Source of the DNA: Rhodopseudomonas boonkerdii
Lineage (GTDB): Bacteria > Pseudomonadota > Alphaproteobacteria > Rhizobiales > Xanthobacteraceae
Length of the DNA: 64,000 bases
Assembly: GCF_021184025.1 (NCBI RefSeq)
Contig: NZ_CP036537.1
Span: 496,001-560,000 of the forward strand
Reading direction: 5' to 3'
In this document: piece after piece, positions 55,249 to 64,000 of the stretch
How positions within the stretch are numbered: position 1 is the first letter of the stretch
Layout: each line of letters starts with the position of its first letter
Notes under the pieces: model-generated
What the model was told of the DNA's origin: nothing
The model's input: only the letters and a program-made list of their open reading frames with translations
Database searches by the model: none
Position numbers and translations under genes: made by a program

Positions 55249-56508
55249 TTGAAGCGCTTTTCGATCCTCATCGCGATAGCGGTGCTTGCCGCGCTACCGG
55301 CGTTGGCCCTGAGAGCGGTCGCTTGGCAGCCTGGCCCGATCGTTGAAACCGCGATCTTCGGCGTCGCGATACTCGCGGCCGGCTTCCTCTTGTCTTGGGG
55401 GGCGGAAGCGGCAGAAAGCCATATCGCGCAAGGCCTGATCCTCGCGGCCGTCGCGCTGGTCACGGTGCTTCCGGAATATGCTGTGGACATGTACTACGCG
55501 TTTCAGGCCGGGCAGGCCGGTCCGGAGTCTCCGTACGTCCACTACGCAGCCGCCAACATGACCGGTGCGAACCGGCTGCTTGTCGGTGTCGCATGGCCGC
55601 TTTTGGCGCTGCTGCACTGGATCAAGGCCCGGCATCGCGCCATCGAACTGACGAACGACAACGCGGTCGAGATCTCCTTCCTTTTGCTCGCCAGCATCTA
55701 TGCATTCGTCATCCTCGTCAAAGGCAGCATCACGCTTTTCGATTTCGCGATGTTGGTGGCGATCTATGGGGGATATGTCTGGCGGGTCCGCAACGTCCTG
55801 AAGAGCGAAACTACAGACGAAGACGAAGAGCCCGGGCCTGCCGCTGCCCTGAATGAACTGCCCGTTCGGCTCCAATGGATGGTTATGGCGGGGCTCGGGC
55901 TCGTTGCCTGCGCAATCATCCTGCGCAGCGCAGAACCCTTCGCGGAAGCGATGGTCGATGCAGGCCGCGCCCTCGGCATCAACGAATTCCTGCTGATCCA
56001 GTGGTTGGCGCCACTCGCGAGCGAAGCACCCGCGGTATCTGTCGCCATCCTGTTCGTTCTGAAGGGTCGGGCGTCTGGTGGCCTGGTCACCATGATCAGC
56101 GACAAGATCAATCAGTGGACGCTCCTGGTCGGCATGCTGCCACTGGCCGTGAGCATCGGCGCGGGCAGTGCAAGCCCGCTGGCGTTGGATGCGCGCCAGA
56201 TCGAGGAGTTTTTTCTGACCGCGTCGCAATCCCTGTTCGGCGTCGCGCTGCTGATGCGGCTTCGCTTCAGTCTCCTATCGGCAGGGGCACTGGCGTCGCT
56301 TTTTGCGGTACAGGTGGGTTTGGCGTACTACTTCAAGGACGATGAACCGCGTCTGATTGCCACTCTGACCGGCTTGGCGTGGATCTACCTGGCGCTTGCC
56401 GCCATCCTCTTCATGCGAAACCGCCGCCGACTGCTGGGGATTATTCGATTTACCGTCCGGCCGTCTGCCGCGTCGGCCAGTTCGATCAGTCGGTCCGGCC
56501 CCGCGTGA
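55249..56508 (+). CDS. Na/Ca exchanger-family antiporter
   Basis: A 419-residue protein with about eleven hydrophobic segments. The two alpha-repeats of the CaCA family are seen: GAEAAESHIAQGLILAAVAL with VLPEYAVD, and NEFLLIQWLAPLASEAPAVS. A charged loop lies between (TTDEDEEPGP). Start taken as TTG 55249. Ca or another cation is exported in exchange for Na or H. It probably belongs to the ZntA-MgtC group of genes. Confidence 0.8.
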   Translation: MKRFSILIAIAVLAALPALALRAVAWQPGPIVETAIFGVAILAAGFLLSWGAEAAESHIAQGLILAAVALVTVLPEYAVDMYYAFQAGQAGPESPYVHYAAANMTGANRLLVGVAWPLLALLHWIKARHRAIELTNDNAVEISFLLLASIYAFVILVKGSITLFDFAMLVAIYGGYVWRVRNVLKSETTDEDEEPGPAAALNELPVRLQWMVMAGLGLVACAIILRSAEPFAEAMVDAGRALGINEFLLIQWLAPLASEAPAVSVAILFVLKGRASGGLVTMISDKINQWTLLVGMLPLAVSIGAGSASPLALDARQIEEFFLTASQSLFGVALLMRLRFSLLSAGALASLFAVQVGLAYYFKDDEPRLIATLTGLAWIYLALAAILFMRNRRRLLGIIRFTVRPSAASASSISRSGPA

Positions 56509-56531
56509 GCGCGACGTCGCAAAACCAAACC

Positions 56532-56786
56532 ATGCAACAACGAAAAACGTATCTCAAGCAAATGCCTTGGCGCTTGGAGACCGTCGTCATTTCCGAGAAA
56601 AGGTCGATCCCGCGGATGAGGGTGCTCAGGTCCGGAACGATTTCCTTCGGCCGAAGCGCGATCGGCGGCATCGTCCGAAATCTGGTAGCTTTCGGCATAG
56701 TGGAAGTGGGGAGTTCGGTCGGTATTTCACATCGCTTCGACGGAAAGGGCGAGGCCGCGCCGAGGCATACAGAAGGGAGCGCCTGA
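56532..56786 (+). CDS. Possible small protein, 84 aa
   Basis: An 84-codon frame beginning MQQRKTYLKQMPWRLETVV, basic, without known motif. Its stop overlaps the start of the next gene (TGATG), which favours it, but base composition and codon use give no clear support. It could be chance. Confidence 0.3.
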   Translation: MQQRKTYLKQMPWRLETVVISEKRSIPRMRVLRSGTISFGRSAIGGIVRNLVAFGIVEVGSSVGISHRFDGKGEAAPRHTEGSA

Positions 56787-57283
56787 TGAGACGGCCTCGA
56801 GGAATTTCCATGACGCGTGTACTTCTGGTGCTTTGTTCATTGTTCGCATCCGGGCAGTCGATCGCCCGCGGCAGCATGGCGACGGAAAGGCCGTGGGCAT
56901 CCGAGCACGTCGAGGGGCTTCCGGCCGACATACGCAGGGAAGTCGTTGCGCGCGGGCGCGCGTGCGGCAACGCTGCGGCCGCGGCCCATTACTTTTCGGT
57001 ATCGATCGAAGCCGGTGGCCGGCGCTTCGTGTCGTTGCATTTCGAGGATTTGGCGTGCACGAACCGGGCGGCGGTGTGCGACGGCGGCGGCTGCCTTCAC
57101 GAAATCTATCTGGAATCCGGCGGCCGCCATCGGCTCGTTTTCAGCGTGCGCACGCGCGACGTGAGGTTGAGGAAGGAAGGCGGCGTCGCCGGCATCGAAG
57201 TGGACTACGGTACAACGCACAAGATATTCAGATGGAACGGAGCGCGTTTCGTGTCGGTATCGGCAGGGTTGTTGGCAAAGTAG
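56786..57283 (+). CDS. Secreted hypothetical protein
   Basis: A 165-residue protein with a signal peptide (MTRVLLVLCSLFASGQSIARG within the first 30; an ATG at 56810 could be the start). The mature part has four Cys (GRACGN, LACTNRAAVCDGGGC) and beta-like strands (FVSLHFEDL, YLESGGRHRLVFSV). I do not know the family. It converges on the broken RNA-ligase gene. Confidence 0.6.
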   Translation: MRRPRGISMTRVLLVLCSLFASGQSIARGSMATERPWASEHVEGLPADIRREVVARGRACGNAAAAAHYFSVSIEAGGRRFVSLHFEDLACTNRAAVCDGGGCLHEIYLESGGRHRLVFSVRTRDVRLRKEGGVAGIEVDYGTTHKIFRWNGARFVSVSAGLLAK

Positions 57284-57289
57284 GCAGCG

Positions 57290-57852
57290 AGCATCGAAAC
57301 GGCGTGAGGTGCCTTGTTCTGGACCGTCACGTGAGGCTTCCATTTTTGGCCGTCCTACCGCGACAACTCGCCGCCGACCGCTTCTGCAACTTCGACCCGC
57401 AACCTTTCCAAATCGGGTGATCTGACGTTGATTGCCACGCCGGCTCCCAGAAACCGGACCTCGTCGAATTCGAGCTCTATCGCTTCGTGCGTAAGCTCCA
57501 TGGCGCATAGGCATCTGACCTGCTGCGCCGAAAGGCGGTGAAACATCGTGAGGTGAGCAGACAACACGTTGCGCTCCGGCGGAAAGCGAAGCCTGCGCAG
57601 GCCGTCGAGCCAGGCGAAACTGTCGCCGTCCATCTCGGCGGTCACGATGTATGTCGTGTCGTCCATCTCCGCAGCCGCTTCGACGGCTCGCCAATCAATG
57701 AAGACGGTCCAGTCGGCGGCGACCTCATACATACCGACGCCCATCGGGGAACCGGAAATTCTCTCGGTTCTGACTGTGTGCTGCGGAATGTCCTGCGCCG
57801 AGGCGATGGCGGGCGACACCACAGCAAAGGCGACGGTCCATAGTATTCGCAT
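57290..57852 (-). pseudogene. Secreted N-terminus joined to broken 2'-5' RNA ligase-like gene
   Basis: Two parts are in one frame. The first (57667-57852) has a signal peptide (MRILWTVAFAVVSPAIASAQ) and a short domain with VGMYEVAADWTVFIDWRA. From Met 57666 follows a 2H phosphoesterase (LigT/2'-5' RNA ligase-like): DSFAWLDGLRRLRFPPERN and first His-x-Thr motif SAHLTMFH. A TAG at 57355-57357 stops the frame; right after it the same frame continues DGQKWKPHVTVQNK, the second His-x-Thr motif. A CAG-to-TAG change explains it. The expected C-terminal end is also missing. Probably non-functional. Confidence 0.7.
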
Positions 57853-57935
57853 GGTTTCGCTCCCTCGAAGGTGGTTGGCCGTACGCGGCCGACGGGTTCG
57901 ACGATCGGTTTGGCCGCTACATGGCCACATCGCTT

Positions 57936-59147
57936 CTAGAATACCAATCCATCCACCGTCGTGTACCGCACGTCGGTCACTTCCTGCATCGACCAGCCCG
58001 TGTACGCAAGCACGCATGGATCGGCATCGCCCACAAAGCCGTCTCGGTTGAGGATGACGATATTGCGGTTGTCATCAGCCTTGTCGCGCTGCATGGACGA
58101 GCGATAGATGATCGCGTCGCAGCCGAAGTACGACTTGAGATATTCGGCCACTATCTGCGTCGCGATGTATTCACGCTGGCGTTCATGGGGACGGACCGGT
58201 CTGCTGATTTCCGCCTGCAACTGGGTGATGAAATCGTATCGGCTGTGCTTCACGAAATGGCGACGGTCCGTCGCTCGTTGATCGAAGACGGTGAAGTCGA
58301 AGACCTTCAGCGGTGCCCGGGTCCGGAACGTGCCGATCGCGATGGAATCACCGATGCTGGGTCGCAGTTCGCCTACGACCGTGGCCTTCGAAAATGCGGC
58401 GTAGAACACCGGAATGAACTCGACGTTCATTCTGCCGCCCTGGGTCCGTTCGGACGGCGGTGGGCCCAACTTGGCCGCGCCGTTCGCGTTCAGGACCGCT
58501 TCCGTCAGATCGTCGCGCATCAAGCGGGCGCGGTAGAGCGTTTGGGGGGCTGCGAGATCGTACAGCGGCTTCACCGGCCCTTCTCCATACTCGGCGGGTT
58601 CGCCGAAAAGCTCGTCCAGCTTCTGTTTGATTCCGAAGAAGCGCGAGGAGAACTGAACCCGTTTGCAGAAGTCCTCCCATTCGAACGCGTATCTGTTCGC
58701 AAACCAGTATTCGTCCTGGTCGGCCTTCTCGCGCGCCCGAGCGGCCTCTATGGGTTCGAAATTGTGCGCGTCCGTGTAATAGGCCTCGTCGCCGTCGGCG
58801 ATATCCCTGTCCGAGACGTCGGGGAGAGCGTCCATCACCGCACGGACGACGTCGTCGGAGGCGCCGAGTTCGTCCGAAAATATTTCTTCGAAAGGCTGCC
58901 CCTCGGTCCCATGGTAGACGCGATCGCTATCGGGGTTCCCATCCACCTCGATCGTCTCGCCGCCCGGTTGATAGTTCTCCTGAAACCACCGATCGGCCTC
59001 TTCCGCCAACTGGTCGACGGTGACGAATGCGACAGCAACATGTTCCGGGTCGAAGTCGCAGTCGTCCTCTGTCCCGGTCTGCTCAAGCCAAGTTCGCAAC
59101 GTGCCGTCCGAAAGACAATCCGCGCAAATTTTCCGATCGTCCGCCAT
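57936..59147 (-). CDS. RES-domain protein with zinc-binding N-terminus
   Basis: A 403-residue protein. The N-terminus has ICADCLSD (a CxxC of the HEPN/RES N-terminal type). The C-terminal RES domain (from about 200) shows TLYRARLMRDDL, GRMNVEFIPVFYAAFSKATVVGELRP and a later EYLKSYFGCDAIIYRSS, with the Arg, Tyr and Glu of the family. RES toxins of Xre-RES systems degrade NAD. No antitoxin gene is adjacent, so this larger protein may be a stand-alone stress or defence factor. Confidence 0.72.
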   Translation of the reverse strand: MADDRKICADCLSDGTLRTWLEQTGTEDDCDFDPEHVAVAFVTVDQLAEEADRWFQENYQPGGETIEVDGNPDSDRVYHGTEGQPFEEIFSDELGASDDVVRAVMDALPDVSDRDIADGDEAYYTDAHNFEPIEAARAREKADQDEYWFANRYAFEWEDFCKRVQFSSRFFGIKQKLDELFGEPAEYGEGPVKPLYDLAAPQTLYRARLMRDDLTEAVLNANGAAKLGPPPSERTQGGRMNVEFIPVFYAAFSKATVVGELRPSIGDSIAIGTFRTRAPLKVFDFTVFDQRATDRRHFVKHSRYDFITQLQAEISRPVRPHERQREYIATQIVAEYLKSYFGCDAIIYRSSMQRDKADDNRNIVILNRDGFVGDADPCVLAYTGWSMQEVTDVRYTTVDGLVF

Positions 59148-59153
59148 CTCGCG

Positions 59154-59879
59154 TTACTGGTCCCCTGCCACTTGGTCGAGCTTCTTACCGCGGGCGACGA
59201 TTTTGAGCGAGCCGTCGGAAAGCTTCCGCTGCAGGTTTTTGGCTTCGTTCCAAGGCGCGTTCATCCAGACGTCGACTTCCTCGGTCGTCGTCATAATAGC
59301 CGGCGTCGCCTTCGGATGGACCGCGAAGACTTCGGCATTCGCATCCGTAGTGAGGAAGGCGAACAGGTCGTTGGTCGTCTCGCCTTCCTTGATGATCCGG
59401 ACCGACGTCCAATTGGTCCAGAGGCCAGCGAAGCAGGCGAGAGGGCGGCTTTCGTCGAGCGCAAACCAGATGTCGCCGCCCGCGTCCTTATTGAATTCGC
59501 TGAACGAGGAGAACGGCACGACGCAGCGGTGCTCGAGACCGGTCCAGCGCGTCCAGTGTTTGCTTTCGAGCCTGCGGATGTTGGTAGTGCCCTTGTCGGG
59601 CTCCTTCCGGAGCAGTTCCTTGAAATCGACCGGCTTTCCTTTGGCTTCCAGTTTCTCGGCCCGCGTCTTCGCCCTCTTGAAGATCGCCTGCGAAGACGAC
59701 GGCATGCCCCACCGCAGCATCGCGAGTTCACGGCCACCCTCCGCATTCCGGACGACGGGCGCCATCCTGTCCGGAAAGATGCCCGGCATCGGAGGCAGGT
59801 TGCCGGTGCGGTCGAACATCGCGGCGGTCATCTCCCGGATGGCCTGCTGCCCTTTGGTCATCGAATAGAGGTTGCACAC
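59154..59879 (-). CDS. SRAP-domain protein (YedK/HMCES-like)
   Basis: A 241-residue SOS-response-associated peptidase. It starts with GTG 59879, which puts the catalytic Cys at position 2 ([11 protein letters not shown]) as the family requires; longer starts are excluded. Other landmarks: [19 protein letters not shown] with the conserved Glu-type site, and [12 protein letters not shown]. YedK/HMCES bind abasic sites in single-stranded DNA through Cys2. It shares the intergenic region with the LexA box of imuA. Confidence 0.85.
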   Translation of the reverse strand: MCNLYSMTKGQQAIREMTAAMFDRTGNLPPMPGIFPDRMAPVVRNAEGGRELAMLRWGMPSSSQAIFKRAKTRAEKLEAKGKPVDFKELLRKEPDKGTTNIRRLESKHWTRWTGLEHRCVVPFSSFSEFNKDAGGDIWFALDESRPLACFAGLWTNWTSVRIIKEGETTNDLFAFLTTDANAEVFAVHPKATPAIMTTTEEVDVWMNAPWNEAKNLQRKLSDGSLKIVARGKKLDQVAGDQ

Positions 59880-59990
59880 CTGCGGTATCCTTTGGCCGTC
59901 GATCGGACCTGAAAAATTCAGGTCAGCGCAATTCGCCAGCGGATTCAATCGAATGATCGAAAACAGCTATTTGAGGTCGTGACCACCCCG

Positions 59991-60026
59991 TTGACTCTCG
60001 CAGACCTGTAAGAACATATCATGAAC
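59991..60026 (+). promoter_or_regulatory. imuA promoter with LexA box
   Basis: TTGACT (59991-59996), 17 bases, ACATAT (60014-60019). A LexA box GAAC-ATATCAT-GAAC (60012-60026) overlaps the -10; read on the other strand it is GTTC-N7-GTTC, the alphaproteobacterial SOS box. It lies 29 bases before imuA and may also act on the divergent SRAP gene. Confidence 0.85.
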
Positions 60027-60054
60027 ACTTATTCCAGATGCGGGTTGAAGGTGA

Positions 60055-60807
60055 ATGAAGGGATCCGCTGCGGAAATTCTCGATGACCTGCGTGCGCAGG
60101 TTGGACGGCTGGAAAGCCAGCCGACGCGCGAGCGACCGACGTTGCCTTTCGGCGTGCGAGCGATCGACGATCGGCTGCCCGGCGGCGGCTTGGCGATGGG
60201 GGCGCTGCACGAAGTCGCCGGCGGTGGAAACAGCGCCGTGGATGGCGCCGCGGCGGCGCTGTTCGCCGCCGGCATCGCGGCCCGGACGGCGGGTCAGGTG
60301 CTCTGGTGCGTGACCCGGCAGGACCTGTTCGCGGCGGCGCTTGCTCAGGCGGGCCTGGCGGCGGACCGGGTGATCTACGTCGAGACCGGCGACGAGAAGG
60401 CGCTGCTGGCGAGCTTCGAGGAGGGGGCGCGGCACGGCGGACTCGGCGCGGTGGTCGCGGAAGTCTCGCGCCTGTCGATGACATCGTCGCGGCGTCTGCA
60501 TCTGGCTGCGGAGGCATCGGGAACGATGGCGATCGCGGTCAGACGCTGGAGACGTCAGACCGAAGCCGCGGACTTCGGGCAACCGACGGCATCAGTGACC
60601 CGGTGGCGGGTATCCGCGCTGCCATCGGAGGCGTTGCCGGTTCCCGGTGTCGGGCGCGCCCGATGGCTGCTCGAACTGATCCGATGCCGCGCCGGAGAGA
60701 GTGCGGATTTCGTCGTGGAAGCCTGTAATGCCGAGGGTCGTCTCCATATTCCTGCCGACCTGGCCCATCGATCGCATGATGCGCGCGATGGGCGCCGCCG
60801 CGCCTGA
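60055..60807 (+). CDS. imuA: ImuA, RecA-like part of the SOS mutasome
   Basis: A 250-residue RecA/SulA-like protein. LPFGVRAIDDRLPGGGLAMGALHEVAG is the family start (about 30-56); the loop GGNSAVDGAAAALF lacks a canonical Walker Lys-Thr, as usual in ImuA. It acts with ImuB and DnaE2 in error-prone lesion bypass. A LexA box lies just upstream. The last 80 bases overlap imuB in another frame. Confidence 0.88.
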   Translation: MKGSAAEILDDLRAQVGRLESQPTRERPTLPFGVRAIDDRLPGGGLAMGALHEVAGGGNSAVDGAAAALFAAGIAARTAGQVLWCVTRQDLFAAALAQAGLAADRVIYVETGDEKALLASFEEGARHGGLGAVVAEVSRLSMTSSRRLHLAAEASGTMAIAVRRWRRQTEAADFGQPTASVTRWRVSALPSEALPVPGVGRARWLLELIRCRAGESADFVVEACNAEGRLHIPADLAHRSHDARDGRRRA

Positions 60808-62248
60808 TGGCACCAGGCCGCTCGTCCTCGTCGGCCAGCACGGCCGCCGGCGCATCGTGACCGCAGCCAACATCGTGGCCGCCGAACTCGGGCTCCGGTC
60901 GGGCATGCCGGCCACGAAGGCGCAGGCCATGGTGCCGGACCTGATCGTGCAGCACGCCGATCCGGAAGCCGACGCCAAGGCGCTCGATCGACTTGCGGTC
61001 TGGGCGCTGCGCTATTCGCCGGTGGTGGCGGCGGATGCGCCGGATGGCATCGTGATGGACACTGCCGGCGCTGATCATCTGCACGGCGGTGAAGTGGCCA
61101 TGGCCGCTGACGTCGGCAGGCGACTTCGCCAAGCAGGCATCTCTGCCAAAGTCGCTATCTCGGACGCTTGGGGCGCTTCGCATGCTCTGGCACGCTTCTC
61201 AGCCGACGAGAGCGTGGTCTCGCCACGAGGTGCCACGAGAGAAGGGGTCGAGCGGCTCTCGATTGCAGCGCTGCGGCTGCCGGCGGACATCGTCCATGAC
61301 CTGCGCAAGCTGGGCTTCGAGAGGATATGGGCCTTGCTGGAGACACCGAGGGCGCCGCTCGCGCTGCGCTTCGGACCGCTGGTCGGCCGCCGGCTCGACC
61401 AGGCCGTCGGGCAGGCCTCGGAGCCCATCGATCCGATCCGGCCGGCGGAGATGATCGAGGTAGGGCGCACCTTCGTCGAGCCGATCGGCGCGGCGGAGAC
61501 CATCGCGCGCTACATCGGAAAGCTGGTGGTCACGCTGTGCGCCGAACTCGAAGAGCGGGGGCTCGGCGCGCTCCGGGTCGATCTCGTCTGCCATCTCGTC
61601 GACAACCGGATCCAGGTGGCGCGCGTCGGCACGGCTGTGCCGATCCGCGACGCGAAGCGCCTGACGCGTCTGTTGTGCGGCAAGATCGAGACGATCGACC
61701 CGGGATTCGGCATCGAGGTGCTGCGCGTCGCCGCCACGCTGGTGCAGCCGTTCGCGACCGTGCAGACGATGTCGTCGCTGATCGATGCGGCGCCCGCCGA
61801 CGTGACGGGGCTCGTCGACATACTCGCCAACCGGTTGGGCGTGTCCTCGCTTTACCGGATGGCGCCGGCGCAGAGCGACGTTCCGGAACGATCCTTCGTC
61901 CGGGTCGGGGCGACCGCCCCGAACTCGGAGACGGTCTGGCCGATCGAGTGGCCGAGACCGTCCCGGTTGCTCGCTTCGCCGGAGCCGATCGAGACGGTCG
62001 CCTTGCTGCCGGATCACCCGCCGGTGAATTTCACGTGGCGCGGCGTGCGCAGGCGGGTGAAGCGCGCCGACGGACCCGAGCGGGTCTTCGGCGAGTGGTG
62101 GAAGCGCGACGCCGAGCTCGTCGCCGTCCGCGATTACTTCCGGGTCGAGGACGAGGCCGGTGAACGCTTCTGGATCTTCCGCGCCGGCGACGGCGAGGAT
62201 GCCGCGACCGGGTCCCACCGATGGTACCTGCATGGCATCTTCGGATGA
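60728..62248 (+). CDS. imuB: ImuB, Y-family-like non-catalytic polymerase
   Basis: A 506-residue Y-family DNA polymerase homologue. It begins [19 protein letters not shown], where the catalytic Asp of active Y-family enzymes is missing, the ImuB hallmark. Later family parts: [41 protein letters not shown]. ImuB is a hub linking beta clamp, ImuA and DnaE2. ATG 60728 lies inside imuA. The stop overlaps dnaE2 (ATGA). Confidence 0.9.
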   Translation: MPRVVSIFLPTWPIDRMMRAMGAAAPDGTRPLVLVGQHGRRRIVTAANIVAAELGLRSGMPATKAQAMVPDLIVQHADPEADAKALDRLAVWALRYSPVVAADAPDGIVMDTAGADHLHGGEVAMAADVGRRLRQAGISAKVAISDAWGASHALARFSADESVVSPRGATREGVERLSIAALRLPADIVHDLRKLGFERIWALLETPRAPLALRFGPLVGRRLDQAVGQASEPIDPIRPAEMIEVGRTFVEPIGAAETIARYIGKLVVTLCAELEERGLGALRVDLVCHLVDNRIQVARVGTAVPIRDAKRLTRLLCGKIETIDPGFGIEVLRVAATLVQPFATVQTMSSLIDAAPADVTGLVDILANRLGVSSLYRMAPAQSDVPERSFVRVGATAPNSETVWPIEWPRPSRLLASPEPIETVALLPDHPPVNFTWRGVRRRVKRADGPERVFGEWWKRDAELVAVRDYFRVEDEAGERFWIFRAGDGEDAATGSHRWYLHGIFG

Positions 62249-64000
62249 GTGCGCGCTACGCCGAACTTCAGTGCACGTCGCACTTCAGCTTCCTCCGCGG
62301 GGCGAGCTCTGCGGACGAACTGTTCGCGACGGCGGCGTTGCTCGGCATCGAGGCGCTGGCGGTGGTCGACCGCAACAGCGTCGCCGGCATCGTGCGGGCG
62401 CTTGAGGCTGCAAAGGTCACCGGCGTCCGACTGATCGTCGGTTGCCGTCTCGATCTGGCCGACGGCATGTCGCTTCTGGTCTACCCGACCGATCGGCCGG
62501 CATATTCGAGGCTCTGCCGCCTGCTGTCGGTCGGCAAGAAACGCGGCGGCAAGGCGAAGTGCATCCTCGATTGGGCCGACGTCGTCGATTGGAACGAGGG
62601 CCTGGTCGCGGTGCTCGTTCCGGACCAGGCGGACGACGTCTGCCTGCTGCGGCTGCGGAAGCTGCGCGACGTGTTCGGAGACCGCGCCTACGTCGCGCTG
62701 ACGCTGCGGCGCCGGCCCAACGACCAGATGCGTCTCCACGAACTCTCGAACCTCGCGCACCGGTTCGGCGTGCCGGCGGTGGTCACCAACGACGTGCTCT
62801 TCCACGAACCCGCGCGCCGCATCCTCCAGGACGTGGTGACCTGCATCCGGCACAACGTCACGATCGACCAGGCCGGCTTCCGTCGCGAGCGGCATGCCGA
62901 CCGCTATCTCAAGCCGCCCGAGGAAATGGCGCGGCTGTTCCCGCGCCATCCGGAGGCGGTCGCCCGGACCATGGAAATCGCCGACCGCTGTCAGTTCAGC
63001 CTCGACGAACTCGCCTACCAGTACCCGGAAGAGCGGACCATGCCCGGCCTGACGCCGCAGCAGGCGCTGGAGAAACTGACCTGGGAGGGCGCCGAGCAGC
63101 GCTATCCGGAAGGCGTCCCGGACGACGTGGTGCCGAAGCTGCGGCATGAGCTCCGGCTGATTGAGCGGCTGCAGTACGCGCCGTACTTCCTGACCGTGAA
63201 CGCGATCGTCCGCTTCGCGCGCAGCCGGGACATCCTGTGCCAGGGGCGCGGGTCCGCCGCCAACTCGGCCGTATGTTTCGTGCTCGGCATCACCTCGATC
63301 GACCCCGGCCGCAACGACCTGCTGTTCGAGCGCTTCGTGTCGGAGGAACGCCGCGAACCGCCGGACATCGACGTCGATTTCGAGCATGAACGCCGCGAGA
63401 TCGTGATGCAGTGGGTCTTTGATACGTATGGCCGCAACCACGCCGCGCTATGCTCCACCGTGATCCGGTACCGGGCCAAGGGCGCGCTGCGCGACGTCGG
63501 CAAGGCCCTGGGTCTGACCGAGGACCTCATCAAGATGCTGTCGTCGCAGGTTTGGGGCTGGTCGGAGGAGGGCGTCGAGCCCAAGCACGCGGAGGAGCTC
63601 AACCTTAACCTGTCGGATCGCCGGCTCCGGCTGGCGTTGGATCTCGCCCGCGAACTGATCGGCACGCCGCGGCACCTGTCGCAGCACCCGGGCGGCTTCG
63701 TGCTGACGCACGACCGGCTCGACGAGCTGGTGCCGATCGAGCCCGCTGCGATGGTGGATCGCCAGGTCATCGAATGGGACAAGGATGACATCGATTCCTT
63801 GAAGTTCATGAAGGTCGACTGCCTGGCGCTCGGCATGCTCACCTGCATGAAGCGCGCCTTCGATTTCCTGGCAGAGGCCAAGAGCATCGAGCTCGACCTG
63901 GCGACGATTCCGGCGGAGGATCCGCGGACCTACGCCATGATCCGGAAGGCGGACACGCTCGGCACCTTCCAGATCGAATCCCGCGCGCAGATGTCGATGC
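62245..64000 (+). CDS. dnaE2: Error-prone DNA polymerase DnaE2, partial
   Basis: At least 585 residues; cut by the window end. The PHP domain begins [17 protein letters not shown]. The polymerase core follows with [17 protein letters not shown] and the catalytic acidic motif [14 protein letters not shown] (about 371-384). DnaE2 (ImuC) is the catalytic member of the ImuABC mutasome, under LexA control through the imuA promoter. Coupled to imuB by ATGA. The full protein should be about 1,080-1,100 residues. Confidence 0.92.
   Translation, partial: MSARYAELQCTSHFSFLRGASSADELFATAALLGIEALAVVDRNSVAGIVRALEAAKVTGVRLIVGCRLDLADGMSLLVYPTDRPAYSRLCRLLSVGKKRGGKAKCILDWADVVDWNEGLVAVLVPDQADDVCLLRLRKLRDVFGDRAYVALTLRRRPNDQMRLHELSNLAHRFGVPAVVTNDVLFHEPARRILQDVVTCIRHNVTIDQAGFRRERHADRYLKPPEEMARLFPRHPEAVARTMEIADRCQFSLDELAYQYPEERTMPGLTPQQALEKLTWEGAEQRYPEGVPDDVVPKLRHELRLIERLQYAPYFLTVNAIVRFARSRDILCQGRGSAANSAVCFVLGITSIDPGRNDLLFERFVSEERREPPDIDVDFEHERREIVMQWVFDTYGRNHAALCSTVIRYRAKGALRDVGKALGLTEDLIKMLSSQVWGWSEEGVEPKHAEELNLNLSDRRLRLALDLARELIGTPRHLSQHPGGFVLTHDRLDELVPIEPAAMVDRQVIEWDKDDIDSLKFMKVDCLALGMLTCMKRAFDFLAEAKSIELDLATIPAEDPRTYAMIRKADTLGTFQIESRAQMSM

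Noticed and set aside
57921..59912. 663-codon frame opposite the RES and SRAP genes
   Set aside because: Spans two genes that have clear domains on the other strand; no motif of its own.

Overview
The window is high-GC DNA with overlapping start/stop codons, alphaproteobacterial-type SOS genes (LexA box GAAC-N7-GAAC, imuA-imuB-dnaE2) and a SigF/NrsF-type sigma/anti-sigma pair. This points to an alphaproteobacterium, probably of the Hyphomicrobiales (a Bradyrhizobium/Rhodopseudomonas/Nitrobacter-like organism; genus not determinable here). Nearly the whole window is accessory: a metal and metalloid resistance island, possibly on a plasmid, chromid or integrative element, carrying an integrase and phage-like genes. 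No rRNA, tRNA, CRISPR array or intact insertion sequence was seen.

Region 1 (1-1,896): a small mercury module (MerR, operator, a merT whose first helix is out of frame, merP, a GDCCVxC protein) without a mercuric reductase. Region 2 (2,104-9,228): a compact leftward, phage/ICE-like operon behind a divergent XRE regulator: HNH nuclease, a 191-aa phage-like protein, a 27-aa peptide ORF, a 180-aa unknown, a metallophosphoesterase, two related micro-ORFs, a soluble AAA+/M41 (FtsH-like) protein, an excisionase-like HTH protein and a tyrosine integrase. This is the best candidate for an undescribed system.

Region 3 (9,341-17,945): arsenic resistance with TauE-like permease, arsJ remnant, arsH, arsC, ACR3, two ArsR regulators, an ArsO-like flavin monooxygenase, two MFS transporters and an unknown protein. 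Two near-identical operator-like sites link the second ArsR to the monooxygenase. Region 4 (17,968-19,172): a CDF exporter and a MerR-type regulator sharing one operator.

Region 5 (19,314-33,259): copper. CopA-type ATPase with YHS domains and CsoR share twin operators; then come a secreted Cys/His protein, lipoprotein, TolC-type protein, two multicopper oxidases (one fused to a DUF4396 membrane domain), cupredoxin, CusF-like protein, FkbM methyltransferase, CopC, CopD, OpgC-like acyltransferase and cytochrome c. A restriction-like nuclease gene (33,310-34,584) interrupts the series. Region 6 (34,652-41,956): DUF411, FixH-like protein and a CusCBA-type Cu/Ag efflux system. Region 7 (42,014-43,623): ECF sigma factor, NrsF-like anti-sigma factor and a small secreted target, with matching ECF promoters.

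Region 8 (44,005-56,508): a Czc-type divalent-cation system (CzcC, CzcB, PII-like protein, CzcA), periplasmic proteins, a second OpgC-like protein, a Zn/Cd/Pb P1B-2 ATPase, MgtC-like protein and a Na/Ca-exchanger-family protein. Region 9 (56,532-64,000): small secreted protein, a broken 2'-5' RNA ligase-like gene, RES-domain protein, SRAP protein, then the SOS mutasome imuA-imuB-dnaE2, with dnaE2 cut by the window end.
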